This document shows, piece by piece, positions 8,704 through 16,780 of a DNA stretch of 28,894 nt. A model generated the notes under the pieces. That model had not been told where the DNA came from. It saw nothing but the letters and a program-made list of their open reading frames with translations, and did not search any database. The DNA lies in the NCBI GenBank assembly GCA_041569895.1, contig JBFFXF010000077.1, positions 1 to 28,894 of the forward strand, in the 5' to 3' direction. How positions within the stretch are numbered: the first letter of the stretch is position 1; each line of letters opens with the position of its first letter. A program made the translations under genes and the position numbers. The DNA is from JBFFXF01 sp041569895. GTDB lineage: Bacteria > Planctomycetota > UBA8108 > JACQVS01.

Positions 8704-8775
8704 GTCTCTGATCAGCTTCTGACAAGTTTCCGTTCAGCTTTTTTCGCCTCTTGCCCAGAAAACCGCCTCAAATTA

Positions 8776-8804
8776 TTGACAGAACCTCGTCAGGACCACA
8801 TGAT
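8776..8804 (+). promoter_or_regulatory. Promoter of the light-response operon
   Basis: A perfect -35 hexamer TTGACA (8776-8781), a 17-base spacer and CATGAT (8799-8804, four of six matches to TATAAT) fit a sigma-70-type promoter. Transcription would start near 8811, leaving a leader of about 80 bases before the CarH-type gene. CarH-family repressors usually bind over their own promoter. The leader has a loose direct repeat (GATGACACC and GATGACCCC near 8843 and 8858) that might be part of such a site. Confidence 0.55.
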
Positions 8805-8893
8805 CCTCTCGAGGCCGGAGGGGCCGTCCGACTCCGGCGACCGATGACACCGTGACGGATGACCCCGCACGGACGACCCGGAAGGAGGATGCC

Positions 8894-9958
8894 ATGGCGA
8901 CCCGACGCGGCGACTCCCGGGGACGCTACAAGGGCTCCCGGGGACGCTACAAGATCGGCACCATCGCCCGCCTGCTCGGCCTCTCGCCCGCGGTCCTCCG
9001 CAACTGGGAGCGTCGCCACGGCTTCCTCGAGCCGCAACGCGGTCCGGGCGGCCAGCGGCTCTACTCCGAAGATGACGTCCGCGTCCTGAGCGCCGTGAGG
9101 CGGATGCTCGATCGCGGGCACTCGATCGGCGAGATCGCCCTCCAGGGACGCGCCGCGCTCTTGCGAGCGGGTTCCGGCGACCAGGGCTCGACCGCGGGCG
9201 GTCGTGGCGGCGCTCCGGCGCACTCCATGAGCGTTCCCGCGCCGGCCCGCACTGGCGCCCCCGCGCCGCTGGCGCGAGGGTACGGCGAGGTGCTCGAGTC
9301 CGCGCTGGCGCTGGACAGCGCCCGCCTGCACCGCACGCTGGACACGGCGTTCTCGCTCTTCGATCCGCAGGAGGTCGTGACGCACGTCATCGAGCCGGCG
9401 ACGCGAACGATCGGCGAGATGTGGGTCGCCGGCGAGTGCGGCGTCGCGAGCGAGCACCTCGCGAGTCTCGCGTTCAAGGGGCGGATTCAGCGACTCGTCG
9501 AGTCCGCCGCCGCGGTCGCTCCCGAGCGACCGCTCGCGGTGACGGCCTGCTTCCCCGACGAGCAGCACGAGCTCGGCGCGCTGCTCATCGCGTTTCGCCT
9601 GACGCGACACGGCGTGCGCGTCGTCCATCTCGGCCCGAGCCTTCCCGTCGAGGACCTCGAGCACGCGGTCAGCAAGCTCGAGCCGAAGTGGGTGCTTCTC
9701 TCCGTGACTCGGCCGCCGACTCACGACGCGCACATGCCTCGCCTGCGCGAGCTCTTCGAGCGCTGGCGTGATCGCGTGCAGTTCGTCGTCGGCGGCAACG
9801 GCGTGCTCGCAGCCGACGATTCTCTGGCGCGCCGCGGCGTCGTCGTCGTTCCGGGATCGTGCCCGATCGACGCCGTGATCGACACCGTCGTCCGCGACGA
9901 GGGGCTCCCGGCGATCCCCGGAGCCGATCCCCGCCGCGCAACGAGAACCGCGCGATGA
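8894..9958 (+). CDS. CarH/LitR-type B12-binding MerR-family regulator
   Basis: This is a likely light-sensing repressor that uses adenosylcobalamin as chromophore: tetrameric on DNA in the dark and released on illumination. I chose the ATG at 8894 because AGGAGG lies five bases before it; a GTG at 8852 lacks a site. Residues about 20-88 are a MerR winged-helix domain (YKIGTIARLLGLSPAVLRNWERRHGF...GQRLYSEDDVRVL split over its length). The C-terminal half has the CarH signatures: W177 followed nine residues later by E187-H188, and E223-x-H225-x-x-G, where H225 is the expected lower axial ligand of B12. Spacing matches Thermus CarH closely (Trp to Glu-His exactly, Trp to His within two residues). 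The linker is rich in alanine, proline and glycine. The N-terminus has a tandem 7-residue duplication. The stop overlaps the next gene's start (ATGA), and the operon ends in a photolyase, which supports light control. Length is 354 residues. Confidence 0.9.
   Translation: MATRRGDSRGRYKGSRGRYKIGTIARLLGLSPAVLRNWERRHGFLEPQRGPGGQRLYSEDDVRVLSAVRRMLDRGHSIGEIALQGRAALLRAGSGDQGSTAGGRGGAPAHSMSVPAPARTGAPAPLARGYGEVLESALALDSARLHRTLDTAFSLFDPQEVVTHVIEPATRTIGEMWVAGECGVASEHLASLAFKGRIQRLVESAAAVAPERPLAVTACFPDEQHELGALLIAFRLTRHGVRVVHLGPSLPVEDLEHAVSKLEPKWVLLSVTRPPTHDAHMPRLRELFERWRDRVQFVVGGNGVLAADDSLARRGVVVVPGSCPIDAVIDTVVRDEGLPAIPGADPRRATRTAR
8912..8953 (+). repeat. 21-base tandem duplication in the regulator gene
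   Basis: Two adjacent 21-base units (8912-8932 and 8933-8953) differ at one position and encode DSRGRYK and GSRGRYK just before the MerR helix-turn-helix. Because the unit is in frame, loss or gain of a copy would change the length of the basic N-terminal arm without breaking the protein. Confidence 0.85.
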
Positions 9959-10983
9959 GCACGCGCCGCAACGGGTCCGCCGCGAACCTGACCCGACCGT
10001 CGGTGGCCATCGTCGGCGGGGGGATCTCCGGTCTCAACGCCGCACGGCAGCTCCAGGAGAGCGGCGTCCACGTCAACGTTTTCGACCGCGGACGGGGCCC
10101 GGGCGGACGCGCCTCGACGCGGCGCATTGCGGAGCATCGCTTCGATCATGGCGCCCAGTACTTCACCGCCAGGGACGCGAGCTTCCGCCTTCAGGTCGAC
10201 GCCTGGCGCGATGAGGGAGTCGTCGCCGAGTGGTTCGGTCGCATCGCGGTCATCGAGAACAGACGAGTGACGCCGAAGGAGTCGGACATGCGGCGCTTCG
10301 TCGGCGTTCCGGGGATGAGCGCGATCGCCAAGCGCCTCGCCGCCTCGGTGCCGCTGCGGCGCACGACGCTCGTTGACCGGCTCGATCGCGCCGGTGATGG
10401 CTGGCAGCTTCACGCCGACGACGGCGCCGACCTCGGGATTCACGATGCCGTCGTGCTGGCGCTGGCGCCCGAGCAGGCGCTGCCGTTCCTCGAGCGGTCC
10501 GGCTCGACGCTCGCGGAGCTCGTGCGCCCGGTGCGCTCCGACCCGTGCTGGGCCGTGATGGCGGTCTTCGACGGCGCGCTCGACGTCGAGTTCGACGGCG
10601 CCTTCGTCAACAGCGGCCCGCTGGCCTGGATCGCCCGCAACTCCTCGAAGCCGGGCCGCCCGCGCGAGGAGAGCTGGGTCCTCCACGCCGGCCCCGAGTG
10701 GTCGCGCCGCCACATCGAGGAGCGTTCCGGCGCCGTGGCCAGGGGTCTGCTCAAGGTTTTCTTCAACGACACGGGCGCCGCGCCTCGCGCGCCGGCCGTT
10801 CTCGAGGCGCACCGCTGGCGCCTCTCCGTCGCCTCGAACCCGCTGTCGGTGGGTGCCCTCTGGGACGACGAGCTGCGCCTCGGAGTGTGCGGCGACTGGT
10901 GCCAGAGGTGCCGCATCGAGGGCGCCTTTCTCAGCGGAGCCGCGATGGCGGGCGAGGTGCTCGCGGCGGGCGTCGCCGGCTGA
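9955..10983 (+). CDS. FAD-dependent oxidoreductase, COG3380/renalase-like
   Basis: This 342-residue flavoprotein has a Rossmann FAD-binding motif at residues 17-27 (VAIVGGGISGL), followed by the second signature DRGRGPGGRASTRR and the stretch FDHGAQYFTARD, typical of the predicted NAD/FAD oxidoreductases of COG3380. A C-terminal FAD-contacting region is seen in LGVCGDWCQ...EGAFLSGAAMAGEV. The substrate is unknown; renalase-like and amine-oxidase-like proteins are the nearest named relatives. It starts at an ATG overlapping the regulator's stop codon by four bases, so translation is coupled. From general knowledge, members of this family are often found near photolyase genes, as here, but their part in photorepair or pigment chemistry is not established. 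No signal peptide or membrane segment is seen. Confidence 0.85.
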   Translation: MSTRRNGSAANLTRPSVAIVGGGISGLNAARQLQESGVHVNVFDRGRGPGGRASTRRIAEHRFDHGAQYFTARDASFRLQVDAWRDEGVVAEWFGRIAVIENRRVTPKESDMRRFVGVPGMSAIAKRLAASVPLRRTTLVDRLDRAGDGWQLHADDGADLGIHDAVVLALAPEQALPFLERSGSTLAELVRPVRSDPCWAVMAVFDGALDVEFDGAFVNSGPLAWIARNSSKPGRPREESWVLHAGPEWSRRHIEERSGAVARGLLKVFFNDTGAAPRAPAVLEAHRWRLSVASNPLSVGALWDDELRLGVCGDWCQRCRIEGAFLSGAAMAGEVLAAGVAG

Positions 10984-11024
10984 ACCGTCGAACCACCAAC
11001 ACCGAAACAGACCGAGGAGCCCCG

Positions 11025-11366
11025 ATGGACGACAGACGGACGACTCGACCGCGATCGATCGACCTCGACGCCGACCTCCGCGTCAGCGTCGACGGCGCGA
11101 CGTCGACGATCCGCACGACCGGTGACGAGCTGCGCGTCGACTTCGCGTCGATCGCAGACTGCTGGCGTTTCTGGCGGCGCTCGCGGAGCCTCCGCCGGGC
11201 TCGACTGACCGAGCCGGCGCGCTCGATGATCGCCGATCTGCGGCGCGGCGTGCACGTCCGCGCGGCCGGCTGTACGATCGCCGTCTCGGACGCCAGCGCT
11301 CCCGCCGACCTGCGCGTGCGATGGGCCGGCGTGGTGCGCTCACTCTTCTCGCCGTCGAGGCGCTGA
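11025..11366 (+). CDS. Small basic protein of unknown function in the light operon
   Basis: This 113-residue protein starts at an ATG with a good ribosome site (GAGGAG, seven bases upstream). It lies 41 bases after the FAD oxidoreductase and 10 bases before the photolyase, so it is part of the operon. I do not recognise the family. The N-terminal half is mixed acidic and basic with a likely beta pair (ADLRVSVDGATSTIRTTGD). The middle has a tryptophan- and arginine-rich stretch (CWRFWRRSRSLRRARL) that could be an amphipathic or nucleic-acid-binding helix, and the end returns to short beta-like segments (VHVRAAGCTIAVSD). There is no signal peptide or metal-binding motif. A chance frame is unlikely given the ribosome site, tight spacing and normal codon usage, but conservation must be shown. 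Confidence 0.7.
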   Translation: MDDRRTTRPRSIDLDADLRVSVDGATSTIRTTGDELRVDFASIADCWRFWRRSRSLRRARLTEPARSMIADLRRGVHVRAAGCTIAVSDASAPADLRVRWAGVVRSLFSPSRR

Positions 11367-11376
11367 GCGGGGCGTC

Positions 11377-13011
11377 ATGAGCAGCGACAAGCTCGGCGCC
11401 GAGGTCAAGGGCCCGGTGCGACAGCTCGCGATCGTCCTCGGCGACCAGCTCGACCACGACGCGCCGCTCCTCGACGGGCTCGATCCGGAGCAGGATGCGG
11501 TGCTGATGATGGAGGTCGAGGAGGAGGCTAAGCACGTTCCGAGTCACAAGCAGCGCACGACACTCTTTCTCTCGGCGATGAGACACTTCGCCATCGACCT
11601 CGTCGAGCGCGGCCTCCGCGTGCGCTACGTCAAGCTCGACACGCCGCACAACACGCAGAGCTTCGACGGCGAGGTGAAGCGGGCGGTCAAGGTGCTCGGA
11701 CCGGAGTGCCTGAAGATCACTCACCCCGGCGAGTGGCGCGTCAAGCGCATGGTCGAGTCGTGGAGCGATCTCGACGTGCCGGTCGAGGTGCTCCCCGACG
11801 AGCACTTTACCACCACGGCGGAGGAGTTTGCCGAGTGGGCCGAGTCACGCAAGACCCTCGTCATGGAGTATTTCTACCGCGAGCAGCGCAAGAAGCTCGA
11901 CGTGCTGATGACGAAGGACGGGAAGCCGCGTGGCGGCGAGTGGAACTACGACTCCGACAACCGCGACGCTTTCAAGCAGGCGCCGCGAGCGCCGAAACGC
12001 TACACGCCGCGACCCGACGACATCACGAGAGAGGTGATGGAGCTGGTCGAGAAGCGCTTCGCCGACGCGCCCGGACGACTCGATGCCTTCGGCTGGCCAG
12101 TGACTCGCCGGGAAGCGCGCCGGGCGCTGCGCGACTTCGTCGACAGGCGCCTGAAGCATTTCGGCCAGTACCAGGACGCGATGTGGACCGACGAGCCGTT
12201 CCTCTACCACTCGACGCTGAGCCCGTGCCTCAACCTCAAGCTCCTCGGCGTCAAGGAGTGCGTCGAGGCGGCGCTCGGGGCGCTCGAGAACGGCGACGCG
12301 CCGCTGAATTCCGTCGAGGGCTTCATCCGGCAGCTCATCGGCTGGCGCGAGTTCATCCGCGGCGTCTACTGGCACGAGGGGAGCCGCTACGGCGAGGGCA
12401 ACGGCCTCGACCAGCACGGCGAGCTTCCCGAGTTTTACTGGAACGGCGAGACCGACATGGCGTGCCTGCGCGACTCGATCGACCAGGTGCTCGAGCACGG
12501 GTACGGCCACCACATCCAGCGCCTGATGGTGACCGGGAACTTCGCGCTCATTGCGGGGATCCACCCGCGCGCCATCGCCGACTGGTACCTGGGCATGTAC
12601 GTCGACGGGATCGACTGGGTGACGACGCCGAACACCGTCGGCATGGTGATGCACGCCGACGGCGGCGTCGTCGGCACGAAGCCCTACGCGGCGAGCGGGC
12701 GCTACATCGATCGCATGAGCAACTACTGCAAGGGCTGCCGCCACGACCCGGTGAAGCGCACCGGCGACGGCGACCAGGGAAGCGACGACGACAGCGGCGG
12801 GAAGAACGGCGACGGCGAGGGCTCCGCGTGCCCGTTCACGACGTTTTACTGGGACTTCCTCATCCGCAACCGGGAACGCTTCCGCGAGAACCATCGCATG
12901 GCGATGATCCTCAAGAACGTCGATACGATGGACGACGGGGAGCGCGGCGAGATCACCTCGCGGGCCCGCAGACTCCGCAAGGACCTCGGCATCGGGCGCA
13001 TCAGCCGATAA
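11377..13011 (+). CDS. Iron-sulfur bacterial cryptochrome / (6-4) photolyase (PhrB class)
   Basis: This 544-residue photolyase-related protein matches the prokaryotic FeS-BCP group typified by Agrobacterium PhrB, which uses blue light, FAD and a lumazine antenna to repair (6-4) photoproducts. The N-terminus (QLAIVLGDQLDHDAPLL) is the typical opening of the family's alpha/beta domain. The FAD-binding helical part includes FIRQLIGWREFIRGVYW and HHIQRLMVTGNFALIAG. Four cysteines, C363, C451, C454 and C485, fit the 4Fe-4S ligands; the first three have the same spacing as in PhrB (88 and 3). Between the third and fourth, an extra run of about 18 acidic and glycine residues is inserted. The gene lies 10 bases after the small protein and closes the operon headed by the B12 light regulator. 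Cryptochrome signalling rather than repair is possible but less likely. Confidence 0.93.
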   Translation: MSSDKLGAEVKGPVRQLAIVLGDQLDHDAPLLDGLDPEQDAVLMMEVEEEAKHVPSHKQRTTLFLSAMRHFAIDLVERGLRVRYVKLDTPHNTQSFDGEVKRAVKVLGPECLKITHPGEWRVKRMVESWSDLDVPVEVLPDEHFTTTAEEFAEWAESRKTLVMEYFYREQRKKLDVLMTKDGKPRGGEWNYDSDNRDAFKQAPRAPKRYTPRPDDITREVMELVEKRFADAPGRLDAFGWPVTRREARRALRDFVDRRLKHFGQYQDAMWTDEPFLYHSTLSPCLNLKLLGVKECVEAALGALENGDAPLNSVEGFIRQLIGWREFIRGVYWHEGSRYGEGNGLDQHGELPEFYWNGETDMACLRDSIDQVLEHGYGHHIQRLMVTGNFALIAGIHPRAIADWYLGMYVDGIDWVTTPNTVGMVMHADGGVVGTKPYAASGRYIDRMSNYCKGCRHDPVKRTGDGDQGSDDDSGGKNGDGEGSACPFTTFYWDFLIRNRERFRENHRMAMILKNVDTMDDGERGEITSRARRLRKDLGIGRISR

Positions 13012-13015
13012 CTCG

Positions 13016-13044
13016 TCGACGCGCGCGCCGTGCCGGATTAGACT
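13016..13044 (+). promoter_or_regulatory. Putative promoter of the mechanosensitive channel gene
   Basis: TCGACG (13016-13021) and TAGACT (13039-13044) are separated by 17 bases, and each matches its sigma-70 consensus at four of six positions. The start codon follows at 13092. It begins right after the photolyase stop, so the channel could also be read from the upstream operon. Confidence 0.4.
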
Positions 13045-13091
13045 ATCGGGGTCAACCGTACAACCGCCAGAAGAGATAGAAGAGCGCCTCG

Positions 13092-16000
13092 ATGCGACTG
13101 TCAACCCGCCGCGCGCCATCGCCCCCGGTATCGCCTCGTCCCGAGACGTCTGCCCGTCTCGCCCCCGTCTGTCTGGCCCTCGCCATCGCGTGCTCTCTCG
13201 CCCGCGCGCAGGAGCCACCGCCGCTTCCCGTCCAGGGCCCGCCGGTCGTCCGCGAGACCGTGGCGCCCGGCAGCGTCGAGGCGGAGCTCCGGGAGCTCGA
13301 GGCTCGCCTCAAGGAGATCGAGGCGAGCGGCGAGCTGGCGAAGGAACTCAGGGACCAGCTCGTCGAGCGGTACAAGTTCGCGATTGCCAGGCTGCAGCAG
13401 GCGATCGAGCTCGCCACGCGTGCGGCGGAGTACCGCCAGCAGCTCACCGACGCGCCGGCGAAGTCTCGAGCCATCCGCGAGCGGCTCGCCGAGGCGGCCC
13501 GCCAGCCGCCGCCGCCAGCCACGGTCGAGGTCACGGACGCGACGACCTCACGCCAGCTCGAGCAGGACCTCGCCCGCCTGCAGGCCGACGTCCAGGCCGC
13601 GCGCGGGCGGCTGACCGCGCTCGAGGCGAAGATCGAGGAGCAGCGCAAGCGCCCGGCGCAGGCGCGGGAGCAACTCGCGGAGGCGAGGCAGAAAATCGAG
13701 GAGATCGGCCAGGAGCAGGGCAAGCCCGTCGACGAGACGCAGCCGCGGGAGCTGACGGCGGCGCAGCAGGCCGTGCTGCGCGCCAGGAGGCGCGCTCGGC
13801 TGGCGGAGGTCGAGGCGGTCGAGCAGGAGCTCCTCAGCGCCGACGCCAGGCTCGAGCTGCTCATGGCGGAGCGCGACGACGCCGCGCGCGAGGTGGGACT
13901 GCTCTCAGCGCGGGCGCAGGCGACGCAGGAGGCCGCCAACCGGCGCCGGCTCGAGGAGGCCGAGCAGGAGCGACGTCGCGCCGAGGCCGCGCAGGTCCGC
14001 GCGCGCGGAGAGCACCCGGTGGTCCGCGGGCTCGCCGACCAGATCGTCGAGGCGGGCAAGCGCCTCGAGGAGATCGGCCGCAAGATCACCCAGACGACGA
14101 AGCGCGCTGACGAGATCAAGGCGCAGCGCGCGCAGATCGAGAAGGACTTCAGCACGGCGCGGCAGCGGCTCGACAAGGCGGGGCTCAGCGACGTCGTCGG
14201 TCGCATCCTCCGCCGCCAGCGCCTCGAGCTGCCCGATCCGCGCGAGTACGAACGCGAGACCGAGAAGCGCGAGTCGCAGATCTCGCTCGTCGAGCTCAGC
14301 CTGATCGACGTCGAGGAGCAGGCGAAGAAGCTCGCCAGCGCCGACGAGGAGATCGCGCGGCGCATGGTCTCGGTCGAGCAGACGATCCAGGGTCAGGAGC
14401 GCATTCGCATCGAGGAGCAGGTGCGCGAGCTCGTGGCGTCGAAGCGAGACCTGATCAGCAAGCTCGAGGAGAGCTTCCGCAGCTACCTGGTGAAGCTCGG
14501 CGAGCTCGACATGGAGCAGAAGCTGCTGATCGCGTCGTCGGAGGCGTACGCGGCGTTTCTCGATGAGCGACTGCTGTGGATCCGGAGCTCCGACCCGATC
14601 AATCTCCGGACCGCCGGCGATCTGATGCGCGCCATCGGGTGGATCGGCAACCCCGTGCACTGGCTCGACACCGCCGAGCGAACGCTGGCCGTGGTGCCGC
14701 GGGCGCCGGGCGCGACCACGCTGATGCTGCTGCTGCTCGCCGTCGTGCTGCTGGCTCGACGCAAGCTGCGGCTGCGGGTGCAGGCGAACCGGCCGAGAGT
14801 CGGCAAGGTCCAGACCGACAGCTTCGCGCTCACCGTCGAGGCCTTCGTCAGCGACGTCGTCCGCGTCCTTCCCGCGCCGCTGGTGATCTGGTTCTTCGCG
14901 TCGCACGTGCGTGCCGATCCGCTGGCGTCCGAGTTCCCGAAGGCGATCGCGGCGGGCGCCATGAGCGCGGCGTTTCTCATCTTCGCGCTGCACTTCCTCT
15001 GGCGAGTGGTGAAGCGCGAGGGACTGGCGCAGCTCCACTTCCGGTGGCGGCCGCGGGCGCTCGAGGTGGTGCGGTCGAAGACGCTGTGGCTCACCGGCTG
15101 GGCGATCGTGCTGCCGTCGGCGTTCCTGGTCGCGGTGATGATCGGCCAGGGGGACGAGTCGCACCGCGACTCGCTCGGCCGCCTCGCGCTGATCACGCTG
15201 ATGGCCTCCATCGGCCTGATCGTGGCGCGTCTTCTGGGCCCGTCGCGAGGCGTGCTCGCCGAGCGCATCCAGCTCGAGCCGAACGGCTGGCTCGCCAAGC
15301 TGCGAGTGATCTGGTACCCGCTCGCCGTCGGCCTGCCCTTCGCGCTCGCCGTGCTCGCGGCGGTCGGCTACAACTACACCGCCATCGAGCTCGGGGGAGA
15401 CCGGCTCCAGGGAACCATCGTCCTGGCGCTGATCGCCGTGCTCCTTCACAACGTCGTGCAACGGTGGCTGTGGGTGGCGCACCGCCGCATGGCGTGGGAC
15501 AAGGCGATGGAGGAGCGCAGGGCGCGACTCGCCGCCGCGAGCGCGGCCGCCTCCGGGGAGCAGCCTGCGCCCGCCGAGGGCGACAAGTCCGCGTTCGAGG
15601 TCACCGAGCCCGACGTCGATCTCAAGCAGATCAACGAGCAGGCGCGGCACCTCGTCGGCACGCTGATCGGGGCGTCGGTGATCATTGGCCTCTGGGCGAT
15701 CTGGTCGAGCGTGCTGCCGGCGCTGCGCGTCCTGGACGAGGCGCGACTCTGGGATTACACGGTGATCACCGCCGAGGGCACGACGACCGAGTGGATCACG
15801 CTGAGGCATATCGCCATGGCGACGATCGTCGCCCTGATCACCGCGGTCGCCAGCCGCAACATCCCGGGCGCGCTCGAGCTCACCATCCTCCAGCGGCTGC
15901 CGATCGAGCCCGGCGGTCGCTATGCGATCACCACGGTCTGCCAGTACATCATCGTCGCCATCGGCGTCGTCCTGGCGTTCCAGGCAATCGGCGTCGGCTG

Positions 16001-16655
16001 GTCGCACGTCCAGTGGCTCGTCGCGGCGGTCGGCGTCGGGCTCGGATTCGGGCTGCAGGAGATCTTCGCCAACTTCGTCTCGGGAATGATCCTTCTGCTC
16101 GAGCGGCCGATCCGTGTCGGCGACATCGTCACCATCGGCGACGTCACGGGCGTCGTCACGCGGATCAAGATGCGCGCCACCACGGTGCGCAACTGGGATC
16201 GCAAGGAGCTCGTCGTCCCGAACAAGGAGTTCATCACCGGCCGGCTTCTCAACTGGACGCTGAGCGACGCCATCAACCGCGTCGTCATCGAGGTCGGCGT
16301 CGCCTACGGCTCGGACACCGAGCGCGCCAAGGAGGTCCTGCTGAAGGTCGCGTCCGACCACCCGCTGATCATGAAGGATCCGCCGCCGGTGGCGACCTTC
16401 GAGTTCTTCGGCGACAGCTTCCTGAAGCTCGTGCTGCGCTGCTTCCTGCCGGATCTGAAGAACCGCCTGCCGGTCATCCACGAGCTTCACACGGCGATCG
16501 ACCGAGCCTTCCGCGAGGCGAAGATCGAGATCGCCTTCCCGCAGCGCGACCTCCACCTGCGCGCCTCGGACGGGTCCGTCCGCATCATCACGCGCGACGA
16601 GCCGAGCTGGACCGTCGGCGGCGGGGAGCACGGCGGGCCGGTGCCGACTCGCTGA
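13092..16655 (+). CDS. Large mechanosensitive channel, MscK/MscM-like
   Basis: This 1187-residue inner-membrane channel should open under membrane tension and release solutes during hypo-osmotic shock. A signal peptide is visible (LAPVCLALAIACSLARAQ, likely cut near residue 39). Residues about 55-450 are a long charged coiled coil rich in E, R, A and Q, the expected periplasmic part of MscK/MscM. I then count about 11 hydrophobic segments between 540 and 1005, the number known for MscK. The last is the pore helix of the MscS domain (WLVAAVGVGLGFGLQEIFANFVSGMILLL, split here by its glycines, about 973-1002). The cytoplasmic beta and alpha/beta domain follows (RPIRVGDIV, VPNKEFITGRLLNWT). Length is similar to E. 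coli MscK (about 1120). A weak purine-rich stretch precedes the ATG. The lysine-rich RimB-like gene follows after 125 bases with its own -10 box. Confidence 0.93.
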   Translation: MRLSTRRAPSPPVSPRPETSARLAPVCLALAIACSLARAQEPPPLPVQGPPVVRETVAPGSVEAELRELEARLKEIEASGELAKELRDQLVERYKFAIARLQQAIELATRAAEYRQQLTDAPAKSRAIRERLAEAARQPPPPATVEVTDATTSRQLEQDLARLQADVQAARGRLTALEAKIEEQRKRPAQAREQLAEARQKIEEIGQEQGKPVDETQPRELTAAQQAVLRARRRARLAEVEAVEQELLSADARLELLMAERDDAAREVGLLSARAQATQEAANRRRLEEAEQERRRAEAAQVRARGEHPVVRGLADQIVEAGKRLEEIGRKITQTTKRADEIKAQRAQIEKDFSTARQRLDKAGLSDVVGRILRRQRLELPDPREYERETEKRESQISLVELSLIDVEEQAKKLASADEEIARRMVSVEQTIQGQERIRIEEQVRELVASKRDLISKLEESFRSYLVKLGELDMEQKLLIASSEAYAAFLDERLLWIRSSDPINLRTAGDLMRAIGWIGNPVHWLDTAERTLAVVPRAPGATTLMLLLLAVVLLARRKLRLRVQANRPRVGKVQTDSFALTVEAFVSDVVRVLPAPLVIWFFASHVRADPLASEFPKAIAAGAMSAAFLIFALHFLWRVVKREGLAQLHFRWRPRALEVVRSKTLWLTGWAIVLPSAFLVAVMIGQGDESHRDSLGRLALITLMASIGLIVARLLGPSRGVLAERIQLEPNGWLAKLRVIWYPLAVGLPFALAVLAAVGYNYTAIELGGDRLQGTIVLALIAVLLHNVVQRWLWVAHRRMAWDKAMEERRARLAAASAAASGEQPAPAEGDKSAFEVTEPDVDLKQINEQARHLVGTLIGASVIIGLWAIWSSVLPALRVLDEARLWDYTVITAEGTTTEWITLRHIAMATIVALITAVASRNIPGALELTILQRLPIEPGGRYAITTVCQYIIVAIGVVLAFQAIGVGWSHVQWLVAAVGVGLGFGLQEIFANFVSGMILLLERPIRVGDIVTIGDVTGVVTRIKMRATTVRNWDRKELVVPNKEFITGRLLNWTLSDAINRVVIEVGVAYGSDTERAKEVLLKVASDHPLIMKDPPPVATFEFFGDSFLKLVLRCFLPDLKNRLPVIHELHTAIDRAFREAKIEIAFPQRDLHLRASDGSVRIITRDEPSWTVGGGEHGGPVPTR

Positions 16656-16729
16656 TCAGCCGGACGCGGCGCGCCCGCCTCGCCCTCGTCGCCAGGAGCC
16701 CTCCTGTGGCGGTCGAACCGGCGATTTCG

Positions 16730-16735
16730 TACAAT
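16730..16735 (+). promoter_or_regulatory. -10 box upstream of the rim cluster
   Basis: TACAAT lies 45 bases before the RimB-like start codon in the 125-base gap after the channel gene. The -35 position has only a weak match, so this is a candidate based on the -10 alone. Confidence 0.35.
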
Positions 16736-16780
16736 GCGCCGCCTGTTCCACGAGGTGACTGGGGGGGAGGTGCAGAGGGG

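Noticed and set aside
8799..8806. CATGATCC near the CarH promoter recurring at the SDR start and, less the first base, at 27831
   Set aside because: Orientation and position relative to the promoters differ, and a 7-8-base match among three sites is expected by chance.
8852..8893. GTG start at 8852 for the CarH-type regulator
   Set aside because: No ribosome site precedes it, while AGGAGG sits five bases before the ATG at 8894, and the MerR domain starts soon after.
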